DNA from: UBA1447 sp002329225
GTDB taxonomy: Bacteria; Bacillota; Clostridia; Oscillospirales; Acutalibacteraceae
Length of the DNA stretch: 64,000 nucleotides
NCBI GenBank assembly: GCA_050946835.1
Contig: JBMNVN010000005.1
Location: 62,001-126,000, forward strand
Reading direction: 5' to 3'
Both the position numbers and the translations under genes were made by a program. Shown here in pieces: positions 7,336 through 16,844 of the stretch. The notes under the pieces are model-generated. The model was not told the origin of the DNA. It saw nothing but the letters and a program-made list of their open reading frames with translations, and searched no databases. Each line of letters opens with the position of its first letter. Position 1 is the stretch's first letter.

Positions 7336-8871
7336 TTAATCTCTTGTGTTTTTAATGAATTCACCGCTGATTTCCGCTTTGCCTATGGCTGCAAGCTCAT
7401 CACCGGTTGCTTCATTAACCATTTGGGCAATTCTCTCACGCCTTTCATGAAGGTCTGCATACATGGCGTTTCTCTTATCTGCATTGAGTGAATAGAAAAA
7501 CTTGGGAACAACACCGAGGAAAGAAGTGATAATAGGAATGCCTGTACCCAAGGCGAAAATCCACCATTTTGTCCTATCGGTCTGAGTGCCGATTTCAAGG
7601 CCCTGTTCATAACCGATTTTTTTCATTACAATATTATTGATTGAACCTGTAACGGCGGACTGTGCTTTGTATATAAGTGATTTTGCAACACCCGTCATTG
7701 CTTCGGCTCTGTAACCGTTCTTCCATTCACAGTAGTCAAGGGATTCATTTTCAATTTCACTTGGAATAACTCTGCGTAGACCATAAACGCACATTTCCAG
7801 TATTTCCTCCACCATCATAGTGGGAAGAATTACGCTTTTCTTGAGATAGTTTTTGTTAATTGAACCTATGCCAAACACTGTGAGCCAAAGTCCGTCTGTC
7901 CACAAGTCCTCAAGAATCCATAAAGTCTTTGTGGAAAATCTTTCTTTCAGCGGTTCAACAAAGGAATAGCTGATAAATTTAATGGGAAATGCCGGGATGC
8001 CAACAAGAGTCTGGTACATTGAGCCTCCTAAAACATCGATGTAGTAAGTTGTCCGGCTCTTTGATATGCTAAAGTTTCCAAGAAAACTCGAAAGGACCGT
8101 GATTAGCAAGGGCTTGTTTGTGACAATGGCTTTGAGGCCTTGAATAACACTGGGACGCTCAATGGACTGCATAACCCGTTCACGCATATTAAACACAAAG
8201 AAAAGCGAAAAAGCCGCTGACAGAATGGCACATGGAATTCCAAACCCTGCAAATAGATTCGGAAGAGTCCATTTTACTTTGTTATTAATAACCAGGTCAT
8301 AGAGCAAACGGAAAAGCAAACTCGGGATATCTTCAACAAAGTGAGACATAAGGTGATTCAGGGTAATCAGTCTTGTCCTGTCAACCGGGTCGGGTGTTAT
8401 GGTTGACATAAACCCCGAACGGGCAACTTCAGTGAATGTATTACCTGTTTCGGTTATAACGGACATTACAAAATAGAAAATCCATTTTGGTAAAAAGTTT
8501 GCAGCCGTGTTTGGAAATATGAAAGGAATAAGCCAGTACCAGCAACCGATTATTGTAAGGGGAATTTTTCCGATTAGAATATAGGGACGAAATTTGCCCC
8601 AGCGAGTCCTTGTCCTTTCAACAATAACGCCTATAAATGTGTCATTTATAATGTCCCATATTGTGGCAATAAGGTTTTGTATTGCAAGAAAATGGAAATC
8701 AATCTTAACAACATCATAAATGTATCTTTCGTAAAATTCCGATATGTTCAGACTCTGCGCAGTATCTTCCAATATGTATGCTATGGTTTCTTTTCTGCCC
8801 ACATACCTGCGGTGATATCTTGTGTCGGTAATCGGTTGCGCTTCTTCAGGTTTCTTTTTGAAAAAAGCCAT
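7336..8871 (-). CDS. MFS transporter, GPH (glycoside-pentoside-hexuronide:cation symporter) type
   Basis: A 511-residue polytopic membrane protein. The family signature is seen near residues 72-98: NDTFIGVIVERTRTRWGKFR, the cytoplasmic loop between TM2 and TM3 that marks MelB-like symporters. It probably takes up a sugar or sugar derivative with a cation; the substrate cannot be told. AAAGGAGG precedes the ATG. It leads a two-gene operon with the zinc-ribbon protein and has its own promoter. The pair is more AT-rich than the genes on either side. Confidence 0.8.
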   Translation of the reverse strand: MAFFKKKPEEAQPITDTRYHRRYVGRKETIAYILEDTAQSLNISEFYERYIYDVVKIDFHFLAIQNLIATIWDIINDTFIGVIVERTRTRWGKFRPYILIGKIPLTIIGCWYWLIPFIFPNTAANFLPKWIFYFVMSVITETGNTFTEVARSGFMSTITPDPVDRTRLITLNHLMSHFVEDIPSLLFRLLYDLVINNKVKWTLPNLFAGFGIPCAILSAAFSLFFVFNMRERVMQSIERPSVIQGLKAIVTNKPLLITVLSSFLGNFSISKSRTTYYIDVLGGSMYQTLVGIPAFPIKFISYSFVEPLKERFSTKTLWILEDLWTDGLWLTVFGIGSINKNYLKKSVILPTMMVEEILEMCVYGLRRVIPSEIENESLDYCEWKNGYRAEAMTGVAKSLIYKAQSAVTGSINNIVMKKIGYEQGLEIGTQTDRTKWWIFALGTGIPIITSFLGVVPKFFYSLNADKRNAMYADLHERRERIAQMVNEATGDELAAIGKAEISGEFIKNTRD

Positions 8872-8902
8872 GCTTGCCCTCCTTTATATCCTTATTTTGC
8901 CG

Positions 8903-8931
8903 ATATTAACATTTTAACGAAGAAAATTCAA
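8903..8931 (-). promoter_or_regulatory. Promoter of the GPH transporter operon
   Basis: TTGAAT (8926-8931), 17-base spacer, TAATAT (8903-8908) on the minus strand, 32 bases before the start codon. Confidence 0.6.
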
Positions 8932-8942
8932 GTATTTTTATG

Positions 8943-9053
8943 CTTTTTTATAGTAATAAAGACCATATCCTGATTTTGCAAGGGCTTCAGCAACGATACT
9001 TACATACAGTGCTTCTTTATATACAGACGGGTTGTTGCTGAGCAACAGGTTCG
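8943..9053 (-). pseudogene. Relic of a second DUF4143 cassette fused to a deacetylase-3'-end repeat
   Basis: Bases 8943-9028 match 4917-5002 inside the DUF4143 gene, in the same orientation, without gaps and with about seven mismatches. At a shared TACRGAC the match switches to the deacetylase 3'-end repeat (9022-9053 resembles 4552-4584 and 6306-6338). This is the product expected if a cassette like 4608-6361 lost the DNA between those points. A CG-rich terminator-like stretch follows, as after copy B. Confidence 0.8.
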
Positions 9054-9073
9054 GCACTCCCCCCAAACGGCAT

Positions 9074-9103
9074 AAAAAAGACCGCCCGAACGGCGGCCTT
9101 TTT
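9074..9103. terminator. Bidirectional terminator between the relic and the DHHW gene
   Basis: A GC-rich hairpin (9080-9098) with six A on its left and five T on its right, so it can act on both strands; it is placed directly after the stop codon of the minus-strand DHHW gene. Confidence 0.8.
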
Positions 9104-9111
9104 CTATCCGG

Positions 9112-10464
9112 CTATCCGCTTACCTTTTCCATCCGCTTTATCAGCGGTTCGCTGCGGGTGACGGAGATGTTGTTGAGGTAGAGGATATCGTCAATATTTT
9201 TTTCTTTGGCAAAGCTGACTACATTGCCGCTCCAATAGCGGAAGTCCACAACATGAATGGTTTGGTAATGGGGGATTAAAAAGGGAACAAAGGCGTTGGC
9301 GTAAGATTCTTTAACCACAATGCAGGAGGAACCGTCGGTTAAATCTTTGTTCTCAATAACCGTGTAGGGGTTGTCGCCGCCGATGAATGTGAGGTATTTT
9401 GAGGAGGCGCTCCAAGTGCTTACATCGGTTAATACCTTGTTGCCGAACTCGTTGCCCTTTTTGTCCCTGATTCGCATGGAAACATTGTTAAAAGGTTTAT
9501 ATGCATCCACATAATCCGGGTTCTTTTTCATACCGGCGTTTTTGTTTGTGGCGGCGTAGAATGAGCCGAGAAAACCGTCGTAGGTTACTTTTTCATATTT
9601 TGAAAGGGGAACGGGTTCCACTCCCTTTACTTTTGCCCACTCCACATAGCAGTAATAAGCGCCGAGGGCGGTCCAGTGGTGGTCGGTGCGGAAGTAGATA
9701 TATTCGTTGCGGTGCGCCATAAGGGAGTCATAAACGGGGATTGTTTTAACGTCCGGCGCCATGGAGCCGTAAAGATATTCCGAGGCCTTTTTCTGGTCGG
9801 AACTGTTTATGGATTTTTTTACGCTTTCCGGCAATATGATGTCGGTGCTGATGGGTACTACCATTGAGTAAAGGGCAGCATTTGAACCGGCGGCGGTGCG
9901 GTTAATAAGTCCGATGTAGCGATTTGCCATATCCTTGCGGAAGTTATAATAATCGTAGCCGCCCGTACCGTAGAGCAGAAATGAATCAAAGCTTTCTCTG
10001 GGAACATCCGGGTCGTCTTCAGGTTCTTTGGCGGTTGTCGGCGGCTCCGTTGCGGTCGTTTGAAGCGCCAAATCCGAGGGCGGTTCCGTTGTGGAAAGAG
10101 GAGCGTCGGGAATGTCGTCCCCTTGTTCCAAATTGCCCTTTATCTGCACGTTGCCGATTCCGTGAAGGCTCTGTATTCGGGAGTTGACGGCGATAATACT
10201 TTCCCTCAGCGGGAAGGTGTCGGAAAACCAGAGGTCGATTCCGTGAAAATAACTGCCGTCAAACAGAGCCTTAAAACTGAAAGCGGGGAAGGGGCTAAGT
10301 TCCCTCTTTTCGTTTTCAGAAACGGAGGGTCTTAAAGGCAGGCATAGGGATAAAACAAAGCCGCATGCCAGAACCAGAGTGAACAGCAGGACTAAAATGC
10401 CTTCCGCTATGCGGCGATGGTGTTTTTTGTTATTTGATTTTCGGGATAAGCCGTTGTTTTCCAT
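9112..10464 (-). CDS. DHHW-motif protein, AlgJ-like partner of the MBOAT acyltransferase
   Basis: A 450-residue protein with one N-terminal membrane anchor (about 22-44), a Pro/Thr/Glu-rich linker (about 120-155) and an SGNH-like domain. The diagnostic FRTDHHWTALG is near residue 260. Proteins of this family work with membrane O-acyltransferases to transfer acetyl groups to exported polysaccharide or wall glycan. It lies 14 bases after the MBOAT gene, with GAGGGA before its ATG, so the two form a functional pair. Confidence 0.85.
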   Translation of the reverse strand: MENNGLSRKSNNKKHHRRIAEGILVLLFTLVLACGFVLSLCLPLRPSVSENEKRELSPFPAFSFKALFDGSYFHGIDLWFSDTFPLRESIIAVNSRIQSLHGIGNVQIKGNLEQGDDIPDAPLSTTEPPSDLALQTTATEPPTTAKEPEDDPDVPRESFDSFLLYGTGGYDYYNFRKDMANRYIGLINRTAAGSNAALYSMVVPISTDIILPESVKKSINSSDQKKASEYLYGSMAPDVKTIPVYDSLMAHRNEYIYFRTDHHWTALGAYYCYVEWAKVKGVEPVPLSKYEKVTYDGFLGSFYAATNKNAGMKKNPDYVDAYKPFNNVSMRIRDKKGNEFGNKVLTDVSTWSASSKYLTFIGGDNPYTVIENKDLTDGSSCIVVKESYANAFVPFLIPHYQTIHVVDFRYWSGNVVSFAKEKNIDDILYLNNISVTRSEPLIKRMEKVSG

Positions 10465-10478
10465 AAAGGTGTCCCTCT

Positions 10479-11948
10479 TTAAAATTGAAAGTATAAGAAC
10501 GGATTGTAGCTGTTGCCTACCAAAGCAAAGGTGGAAAGAATAACTGAAAGAATTACGGCGGGTATGCGGGCATAGTTGATTATTATGCCGGGGACGGTGG
10601 CGGCAACTTTAGGCGATGCGAAATAGTCGGAGATTTTTTTGACAAGAGGCGTGACCGCAATAATCGCCACCGCAAGGAAGAAGATATAATTGAGCCACAT
10701 GGTTTTTGTCTCGAAAGAGGTGAAGGGATTTTTGTTTAAAGCAAACATGCCCTTGAACACCAACCAACCTAAGGGGAGTTGTCGGAAGCGGAAAAGAACC
10801 CAGCTGAAAAGTACAACGGTAAGAGTGTAAATATGCCCGAAGACTTTCGGCAGTTTTTTAAGCACCCCGGCAAGAAAGACCTTTTCGGCGGCGATGAAGA
10901 CAAAGAAATACAGCCCCCAGAGCACAAAGTTCCAGCTTGCACCGTGCCAGAGCCCCGTGAGCAGCCATACGATGAACAGGTTGAACACCGTGCGGGCAAG
11001 TCCCCGGCGGCTACCCCCCAAGGGGAAGTAAACATAATCACGGAAGAAAGAGCTTAAGGATATATGCCACAGCCGCCAGAAGTGGGATACGGAGTTTGCG
11101 GTGTAGGGATAAAGGAAGTTTTCTTTATAGTGAAAGCCTATCATCAGCCCCATACCTATTGCCATGTCCGAATAGGCGGAAAAGTCCAGATAAATCTGCA
11201 GGGCAAACGCCAAAGCGCCCAGCCACAAAAAGGCGGCGGGTCTTGAAGCCAAAACCGCCGAATTGGCGGCTAAATTCCCCGCTTCGGCTGCGGCGCTGTC
11301 CGTCAGCCAGGCGGCATCGGCAATAAGTCCGCAGGTGTTGGCAAGCAGGGCTTTTTTAGCCAGCCCTACGGCAAAACGGGTTATTCCGGCGCTGATTTGA
11401 GGGATATTCGTTTGCCTTTTGATGATTTCGGCGGAAACATCCGAATAACGTACAATCGGCCCGGCTATGCATTGGTGGAATAAACTCACATACATCAGCA
11501 GATGGGCAAAATTGCGTTGAGCCTTTACCTCGCCCCGGTAAACGTCAATTACATAGGATAGAATCTGAAAGGTGTAGAATGAAATGCCTATAGGCAGAGC
11601 GATGGCGGGAATAACCGCAGGGTAGCCCGTGAGGGCTTTAAGATTAGCCGCAATAAAAGTTCCGTACTTAAATATTCCGATTGAACCGAGGTTGACAATG
11701 CAGGCAAGCACAAGCCAGAATCTGGCTGTTTTTTTGTTTGCCGAGTTTTCAATAAGAAGGGCAAAAATCCAGTCGGCAAACACCATTCCCACCAAAAGCA
11801 GAACATACTTCGGTTCCCCCCAGGCGTAAAAGAAAAGGGAGAAAACGAGCATGACCGCATTTTTGGCCGGTATGGTTTTAGCCAGCGAATAGAAAAGCAG
11901 ATTGAGCGGTAAAAAAATGTAGAGAAAAAACAGGTTTGAAAAAACCAT
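10479..11948 (-). CDS. MBOAT-family membrane O-acyltransferase (AlgI/DltB/PatA-like)
   Basis: A 489-residue polytopic membrane protein. Family features are FYTFQILSYVIDVYRG, CIAGPIVRY, FWRLWHISLSSFFRDYVYFP and WLLTGLWHGASWNFVLWG, the last holding the invariant membrane His near residue 332. It would hand acyl groups across the membrane to the DHHW protein encoded next. Substrate is unknown: alginate is unlikely in this setting, and no dlt genes are present, so a wall or capsule glycan is inferred. Confidence 0.88.
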   Translation of the reverse strand: MVFSNLFFLYIFLPLNLLFYSLAKTIPAKNAVMLVFSLFFYAWGEPKYVLLLVGMVFADWIFALLIENSANKKTARFWLVLACIVNLGSIGIFKYGTFIAANLKALTGYPAVIPAIALPIGISFYTFQILSYVIDVYRGEVKAQRNFAHLLMYVSLFHQCIAGPIVRYSDVSAEIIKRQTNIPQISAGITRFAVGLAKKALLANTCGLIADAAWLTDSAAAEAGNLAANSAVLASRPAAFLWLGALAFALQIYLDFSAYSDMAIGMGLMIGFHYKENFLYPYTANSVSHFWRLWHISLSSFFRDYVYFPLGGSRRGLARTVFNLFIVWLLTGLWHGASWNFVLWGLYFFVFIAAEKVFLAGVLKKLPKVFGHIYTLTVVLFSWVLFRFRQLPLGWLVFKGMFALNKNPFTSFETKTMWLNYIFFLAVAIIAVTPLVKKISDYFASPKVAATVPGIIINYARIPAVILSVILSTFALVGNSYNPFLYFQF

Positions 11949-11972
11949 AACTTCGCCTTTCGGCCGGAAAGA

Positions 11973-13223
11973 TTAATCCAGCATATATTCTTTGTATTTG
12001 TCCAGCAGTTTTATACTTGTAATTACATCCAGAAAGATGCCGTCGGGGCGGTACTCCTCTTTTAAAACCGCCGAGTCGCGCCGCAGTTCGGCGGCCTGTG
12101 ACCCCGCCTTGTAGGGGAAAAGGAGTTGAGCCTGTCTTCGGGTAGGGGGGAGCATTTTTGCGATTTCTTCAAGCAGATTGTCCAGTCCCCGGCCGGTGAG
12201 GGCGGAAATCATTACCGACTTACCGACCCCGGGCAGGTCATAGATTTCCGGCACGAGGTCGCATTTGTTCATGACCGTGAGCACCGGAATATCCCCGCAT
12301 TCCAGGTCTTCCAGAAGATCCAGGGTAACTTTTATATGTTCCGCACAATCGGCATCGGAAGCGTCGCAGACATTTAAGATAAGGGTGGCGCTTGCCGCTT
12401 CTTCCAATGTGGATTTAAAGGCCTCCACCAATTGGTGAGGCAGGCGGCGAATAAGGCCGACAGTATCCACAAGCATTACCCGGCGGGCGTCAGGCAGGGT
12501 GAGCGCCCTTGAAGTGGGGTCCAGTGTGGCAAAGAGTTTATCTTCCGCCAACACTCCCGCCTGTGTGAGGGCGTTGAGCAAAGTGGATTTGCCCGCATTG
12601 GTGTAGCCTACAATTACCACGGTTTGTACGCCGTCTTTTGCCCGGCGTGCTCTTGCCCTGTCCCGCCTTTTCTGCAGGGCTGCAAGTTCGGACTCCAGGG
12701 TTTTAAGCCTTTTGCGGATATGGCGGCGGTCCGTTTCGAGTTTGGTTTCACCGGGACCTCTGGTTCCGATACCGCCCCCCAAGCGGGAAAGTTCGGTTCC
12801 CTTACCCGTAAGGCGCGGCAGGGCGTAGCGTAATTGCGCCAGCTCCACCTGCAGTTTGCCCTCTCCGCTGCGGGCACGGGCGGCGAATATATCCAAAATC
12901 AGGGTTGTCCGGTCTATTACCCGGGTGTCCGTCTCTTTTTCCAGATTGCGTAACTGAGTGGGGGTGAGTTCCCCGTCGCAGATAATTAAATCAATTTCTT
13001 CATCTTTGCAAAAGGATTTTATATCTTCAAGTTTGCCTTTGCCGAAGTAGAGAGCGGCATCGGGGCGCTCCCGGGGTTGAATAAGTTTACCGACGGTTAA
13101 GGCGCCTGCGGTACTGGCGAGTTCTTCCAGCTCGTCAAGGGAAGACTCCGCATCATATTCCCCGGTATCAAGCCCCGCCAACAGGGCTCTTTCGGGAGCG
13201 ATTGAGGTTTCAAAAAGCTGCAT
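11973..13223 (-). CDS. hflX: Ribosome-associated GTPase HflX
   Basis: A 416-residue protein with the HflX N-terminal domain (about 1-190, ending in the GTRGPGETKLETDRR segment) and a G domain: G1 GYTNAGKST near 205, G3 DTVG near 252, G4 NKCD near 314. HflX binds the 50S subunit and splits stalled ribosomes under stress. The spacing of 24 bases to the MBOAT gene downstream and 35 to galE upstream suggests cotranscription, though the functions are unrelated. Confidence 0.93.
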   Translation of the reverse strand: MQLFETSIAPERALLAGLDTGEYDAESSLDELEELASTAGALTVGKLIQPRERPDAALYFGKGKLEDIKSFCKDEEIDLIICDGELTPTQLRNLEKETDTRVIDRTTLILDIFAARARSGEGKLQVELAQLRYALPRLTGKGTELSRLGGGIGTRGPGETKLETDRRHIRKRLKTLESELAALQKRRDRARARRAKDGVQTVVIVGYTNAGKSTLLNALTQAGVLAEDKLFATLDPTSRALTLPDARRVMLVDTVGLIRRLPHQLVEAFKSTLEEAASATLILNVCDASDADCAEHIKVTLDLLEDLECGDIPVLTVMNKCDLVPEIYDLPGVGKSVMISALTGRGLDNLLEEIAKMLPPTRRQAQLLFPYKAGSQAAELRRDSAVLKEEYRPDGIFLDVITSIKLLDKYKEYMLD

Positions 13224-13258
13224 TCAGTATACTGACCTTTCAGAATAAATCCGCATTA

Positions 13259-14269
13259 TTAATATCCGTTCGGGTTTTGGGATTGCCAACGCCAGCTGTC
13301 TTCGCACATTTCGTCCAGGTTTCGTTTGGCCTCCCAGCCGAGTTCTTTTAACGCCTTGCCAGGGTCGGAATACACGGTTGCCAAATCTCCGGGCCGCCTC
13401 GGAGCAAAACGGCGGGGAATAGTCACGCCGGAAGCTCTTTCAAAAGCCGCCACAACATCCAGCACGCTGTAACCCTTGCCGGTGCCCAGGTTATAGATAT
13501 CGCAGCCGGTGCCCTTTGCGATTTTTTCCAAAGCCTTTATATGGCCTTCCGCCAAGTCAACCACGTGAATATAGTCCCGCACACCGGTGCCGTCGGGGGT
13601 GTCATAGTCGTTGCCGGTGATGTTAAGCATTGGGAGTTTGCCCACCGCAACCTGGGAAACATAGGGCATCAGGTTATTGGGAATGCCGCTGGGGTCTTCC
13701 CCTATGCGCCCGCTTTTGTGAGCGCCGATGGGGTTAAAGTAGCGCAGCAGAGAAATACTCCAGCTGTTGTCCGAAGCGTACAAATCCTGCAAAATGCGTT
13801 CAATATACAGCTTGGTGGTGCCGTAGGGGTTTGTGGTGCCGAAGGCAACCATATCCTCCCGCAAGGGTGAGGCGTTGCTCGCTCCGTAAACCGTGGCGGA
13901 GGAACTGAAAACAATTTTTTTGCAATCGGCCTCCTTCATTGCCTTAAAAAGGGTGAGGGAACCGCCTACGTTGTTGTCATAATATTCAAGGGGAATGATG
14001 CTGCTTTCCCCCACGGCTTTAAGGCCGGCAAAATGGATAACGGCATCAATTTTATTTTCGGCAAAAATGCGGTCAAGCCCTTTGCGGTTGCGGATATCGC
14101 ATTCTTCAAAGAGAAAACCTTTGCCGGTAATTTCCTTTATTCTGTCAAGGGCCTTAATATTGCTGTTGGATAAATTATCCAGTATAATAATGTCATACCC
14201 TTGGTTGAGGAGTTCCACCGAAGTGTGTGAACCGATGTAGCCGGCGCCGCCGGTGACAAGAACAGTCAT
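13259..14269 (-). CDS. galE: UDP-glucose 4-epimerase
   Basis: A 336-residue short-chain dehydrogenase/reductase. NAD-binding GGAGYIGS at 7-14, SSSATVYG with the catalytic Ser/Thr region, and the Tyr-x-x-x-Lys pair in NPYGTTK near 146-152 are intact. It interconverts UDP-glucose and UDP-galactose and supplies precursors for surface glycans, fitting the acyltransferase genes downstream. Length is typical. AAGGAAG precedes the ATG. Confidence 0.94.
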   Translation of the reverse strand: MTVLVTGGAGYIGSHTSVELLNQGYDIIILDNLSNSNIKALDRIKEITGKGFLFEECDIRNRKGLDRIFAENKIDAVIHFAGLKAVGESSIIPLEYYDNNVGGSLTLFKAMKEADCKKIVFSSSATVYGASNASPLREDMVAFGTTNPYGTTKLYIERILQDLYASDNSWSISLLRYFNPIGAHKSGRIGEDPSGIPNNLMPYVSQVAVGKLPMLNITGNDYDTPDGTGVRDYIHVVDLAEGHIKALEKIAKGTGCDIYNLGTGKGYSVLDVVAAFERASGVTIPRRFAPRRPGDLATVYSDPGKALKELGWEAKRNLDEMCEDSWRWQSQNPNGY

Positions 14270-14405
14270 ATTTTTTACTTCCTTTTTATAATATTGGCCT
14301 GAATACCGGGGGTAGAGAGAACAGACCGAAAGTCTGATACCATTATAAATTAAATCATCGAAAAATCAATCCAATCATTAACCCGTTGAAAGGAAAGGAA
14401 TAAAA

Positions 14406-15065
14406 GTGCCCGGTTTTGAAGATATTTTTAACGACGAAGAAGTAAGAGCGTATATTCATCACAGCAATGAGATTATGGGTGCAATAGGCTACACTGAGCA
14501 CGGTCTTGCCCACTGTAAGCGTACGGCGGATATCTGCGAAAGAATTTTGCGCAAAATGGGTTATGACGAGCGCACCTGTGAACTTGGAAAAATTGCGGGT
14601 TATATACACGATATAGGCAACATGATTAACAGGCAGGACCATGCTCAAAGCGGCGGGCTGATGGCTTTTACGATTTTGAAAGGCCACGGATTCTCACCCG
14701 ATGAAACAGCAAAAGTTTCATCGGCTGTCAGCCACCATGACGAAAGAACCGCAGCAATGGTGAACCCCATAGCCGCCGCCCTGATTATTGCCGACAAAAG
14801 CGATGTGCGCCGCAGCCGCGTGAGGGATAAAAATCCGGTTTTAACCGATATACACGACAGAGTAAATTTTGCCGCACGCAAGGCGGATCTGAAAATACTG
14901 CCGAAGGAAAAGCTGATCAAGTTGATTTTGGTAATTGATACCGAAATTTGTGCGGTGATGGATTATTTTGAGATTTTTCTGGACCGCATGATACTTTGCA
15001 GAAAAGCGGCGAGCTATTTGGGCTGCAACTTTGAACTCATCATCAACGATATTAAACTACTATGA
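14406..15065 (+). CDS. HD-domain phosphohydrolase
   Basis: A 219-residue protein with an HD-type metal-dependent hydrolase domain: EHGLAHCKR supplies the first His, GYIHDIGN the HD pair, and AVSHHDERTA plus a later DKSD the remaining ligands. Substrate is unknown; relatives hydrolyse nucleotides or phosphate esters. It starts with GTG, with AAAGGAAAGG upstream, and its stop overlaps the rsmA start by 4 bases, so translation of the two is coupled. Confidence 0.8.
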   Translation: MPGFEDIFNDEEVRAYIHHSNEIMGAIGYTEHGLAHCKRTADICERILRKMGYDERTCELGKIAGYIHDIGNMINRQDHAQSGGLMAFTILKGHGFSPDETAKVSSAVSHHDERTAAMVNPIAAALIIADKSDVRRSRVRDKNPVLTDIHDRVNFAARKADLKILPKEKLIKLILVIDTEICAVMDYFEIFLDRMILCRKAASYLGCNFELIINDIKLL

Positions 15066-15928
15066 AAAATCTTTGGGATATCAATAACGTCAAACGTCTG
15101 CTTGCGCAAAACGGCCTGACTCTTTCAAAAGCTCTGGGACAAAACTTTTTAACCGACCCGGAGGTTTGTCCCCGTATGGCTAAACTCAGCGGAGCACGGG
15201 AAGAAGCGGGGGTGCTGGAGATAGGCCCGGGGATAGGCGTTTTGACAAGGGAACTGGCTAAAACGGCGGGCAAGGTAGTTACCGTGGAACTTGACCGCAG
15301 GCTGTTGCCTCTGCTTTCCGACACCCTCGGCGACCTTGACAATGTTACGGTGATACAGGGGGATGTTTTAAAACTCGATTTGCCTGAACTGATTCGGGAA
15401 AACTTCCCCCCGGAGATGCCTGTTCTGGTTTGCGCCAACCTGCCCTATTACATAACCTCCCCCGTGATAATGCTGCTGCTTGAGAGTAAACTCCCCTTTG
15501 AAAGCATTACGGTTATGGTGCAAAAAGAGGCGGCGCAGCGCCTTTGCGCCCGGGTAGGTTCCCGTCAGGCGGGTGCGGTTACGGTGGCGGTTGACTATTA
15601 CGCCCGTGCAGAGCAGCTTTTTGATGTTCCGCGGGAGAGCTTTTTGCCGTCACCTAAAGTGGACAGCTCGGTCATACAACTTACGGTCAGGCAAACGCCG
15701 CCCATAGAGGTTGCGGATGAAGCGGGCTTTTTCAGAATGGTCAAAGCGGCTTTCAGTCAGCGGCGCAAAACCGCCGCCAACGGAATAAGCGCCGGTACGG
15801 GCTTGCCGAAAGAGCGTATTGCCGCCGCCATTGAAACGGCGGGCTTTGCCGCGGATGTCCGTGCGGAAACCCTAACCATAGAAGAATTGGCCCGGCTTTA
15901 TAACAGCATTGCCGAGACCGGGGATTGA
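15062..15928 (+). CDS. rsmA: 16S rRNA (A1518/A1519) dimethyltransferase RsmA/KsgA
   Basis: A 288-residue class I SAM methyltransferase. The N-terminal segment KALGQNFLTDPEV, motif I LEIGPGIGVLTREL (about 47-60), and motif IV CANLPYYITSPV (about 123) are all present. It dimethylates two adjacent adenines near the 3' end of 16S rRNA during 30S maturation. It overlaps the HD gene by ATGA. Confidence 0.95.
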   Translation: MKNLWDINNVKRLLAQNGLTLSKALGQNFLTDPEVCPRMAKLSGAREEAGVLEIGPGIGVLTRELAKTAGKVVTVELDRRLLPLLSDTLGDLDNVTVIQGDVLKLDLPELIRENFPPEMPVLVCANLPYYITSPVIMLLLESKLPFESITVMVQKEAAQRLCARVGSRQAGAVTVAVDYYARAEQLFDVPRESFLPSPKVDSSVIQLTVRQTPPIEVADEAGFFRMVKAAFSQRRKTAANGISAGTGLPKERIAAAIETAGFAADVRAETLTIEELARLYNSIAETGD

Positions 15929-15954
15929 TTGATAAAAATCCCCTTGCCGAACTC

Positions 15955-15984
15955 TTGACAAGTTCGGCGGCGGTTTGTTATAAT
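15955..15984 (+). promoter_or_regulatory. Promoter of tRNA-Gly
   Basis: TTGACA (15955-15960), 18-base spacer, TATAAT (15979-15984), 12 bases before the tRNA. The -35 box lies in the loop of a hairpin (GCCGAAC/GTTCGGC) that may also end rsmA transcription. Confidence 0.85.
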
Positions 15985-15996
15985 TCCCACACAAAT

Positions 15997-16072
15997 GCGG
16001 ATGTAGCTCATCTGGTAGAGCGCCACCTTGCCAAGGTGGAGGTAGCGAGTTCGAGCCTCGTCATCCGCTCCA
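15997..16072 (+). tRNA. tRNA-Gly (anticodon GCC)
   Basis: Cloverleaf with acceptor GCGGATG/CATCCGC, anticodon stem CACCT/AGGTG around TGCCA, GTTCGAG T-loop region, discriminator T and encoded CCA. Confidence 0.95.
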
Positions 16073-16083
16073 ACTAACAAGCA

Positions 16084-16110
16084 GGGCGGTTTTAAGACCG
16101 TCTTTTTTTT
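16084..16110 (+). terminator. Terminator after tRNA-Gly
   Basis: A GGCGGTT/GACCGTC hairpin followed by eight or more T, shortly after the tRNA and before the phosphatase ribosome binding site. Confidence 0.8.
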
Positions 16111-16127
16111 TAAAAGAAAAGGAGAAA

Positions 16128-16844
16128 ATGATGCTTTTTCAGCGCCGGTTTGAGTTTGAAAATATTGTAAACTGCAGGGATATGGGCGGATATGCCGCAA
16201 AAGGCGGTGCCGTGACGCAATTCGGCAGATTGTTCCGTTGCGGTATGCCCAGAAATCCGGTACCGCAGGATATGGAGAAGATTGAAAGTCTGGGCATTAA
16301 AACCGTGATAGACCTGAGAGGTGACGTGGAGGCGACAGAAAGGCCCTCCGTATTTTTAAACCATCCCGACTTTGATTACAAGCAGATTTCACTTTTGGAA
16401 GTCAATCCCGCAGACTCCGATTATCCCGCACTTTTGAAGGATATTTATAAAATGAGTGTGGACAACTACGGCGAGAATTTTGCCGGGGCAGTGCGGGCAA
16501 TCGTTTCTTCCCGAACGCCCCTTATGTTCCACTGTTTTTTAGGTAAAGACAGAACGGGCATGCTGGCCGCCTTTTTGCTGGAATTGGCCGGAGTGAGCAG
16601 GGAAGATATTATTGCGGACTATCAGGTTTCCGGCACATATTTGGAACCCTTTTACCTCGGTGAGTCGAAAAAAAATGACGGCCTCATTTGGGAACACGAC
16701 GATGACCATCTTCGCTCCGAGCCCCATAACATTGTGGAGCTTTTTGAATATCTTGAAGCAAAGTACGGCGGGGTCGCCGGTTATCTTACCTGCTTCGGCT
16801 CAACGCGGGAAGAAATTGAGAGGGCTGCCGTTGTACTGCTGTGA
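16128..16844 (+). CDS. Protein tyrosine phosphatase-like protein (Y_phosphatase3 type)
   Basis: A 238-residue protein with N-terminal NCRDMGGY and the P-loop HCFLGKDRTG, fitting HCx5R with the catalytic Cys and Arg, as in the low-specificity tyrosine/serine or phosphoinositide phosphatases of Bacillota. An adjacent in-frame ATG at 16131 is better spaced from GGAG and may be the real start. Its last 85 bases and the following 20 are duplicated after the next gene. Confidence 0.85.
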   Translation: MMLFQRRFEFENIVNCRDMGGYAAKGGAVTQFGRLFRCGMPRNPVPQDMEKIESLGIKTVIDLRGDVEATERPSVFLNHPDFDYKQISLLEVNPADSDYPALLKDIYKMSVDNYGENFAGAVRAIVSSRTPLMFHCFLGKDRTGMLAAFLLELAGVSREDIIADYQVSGTYLEPFYLGESKKNDGLIWEHDDDHLRSEPHNIVELFEYLEAKYGGVAGYLTCFGSTREEIERAAVVLL

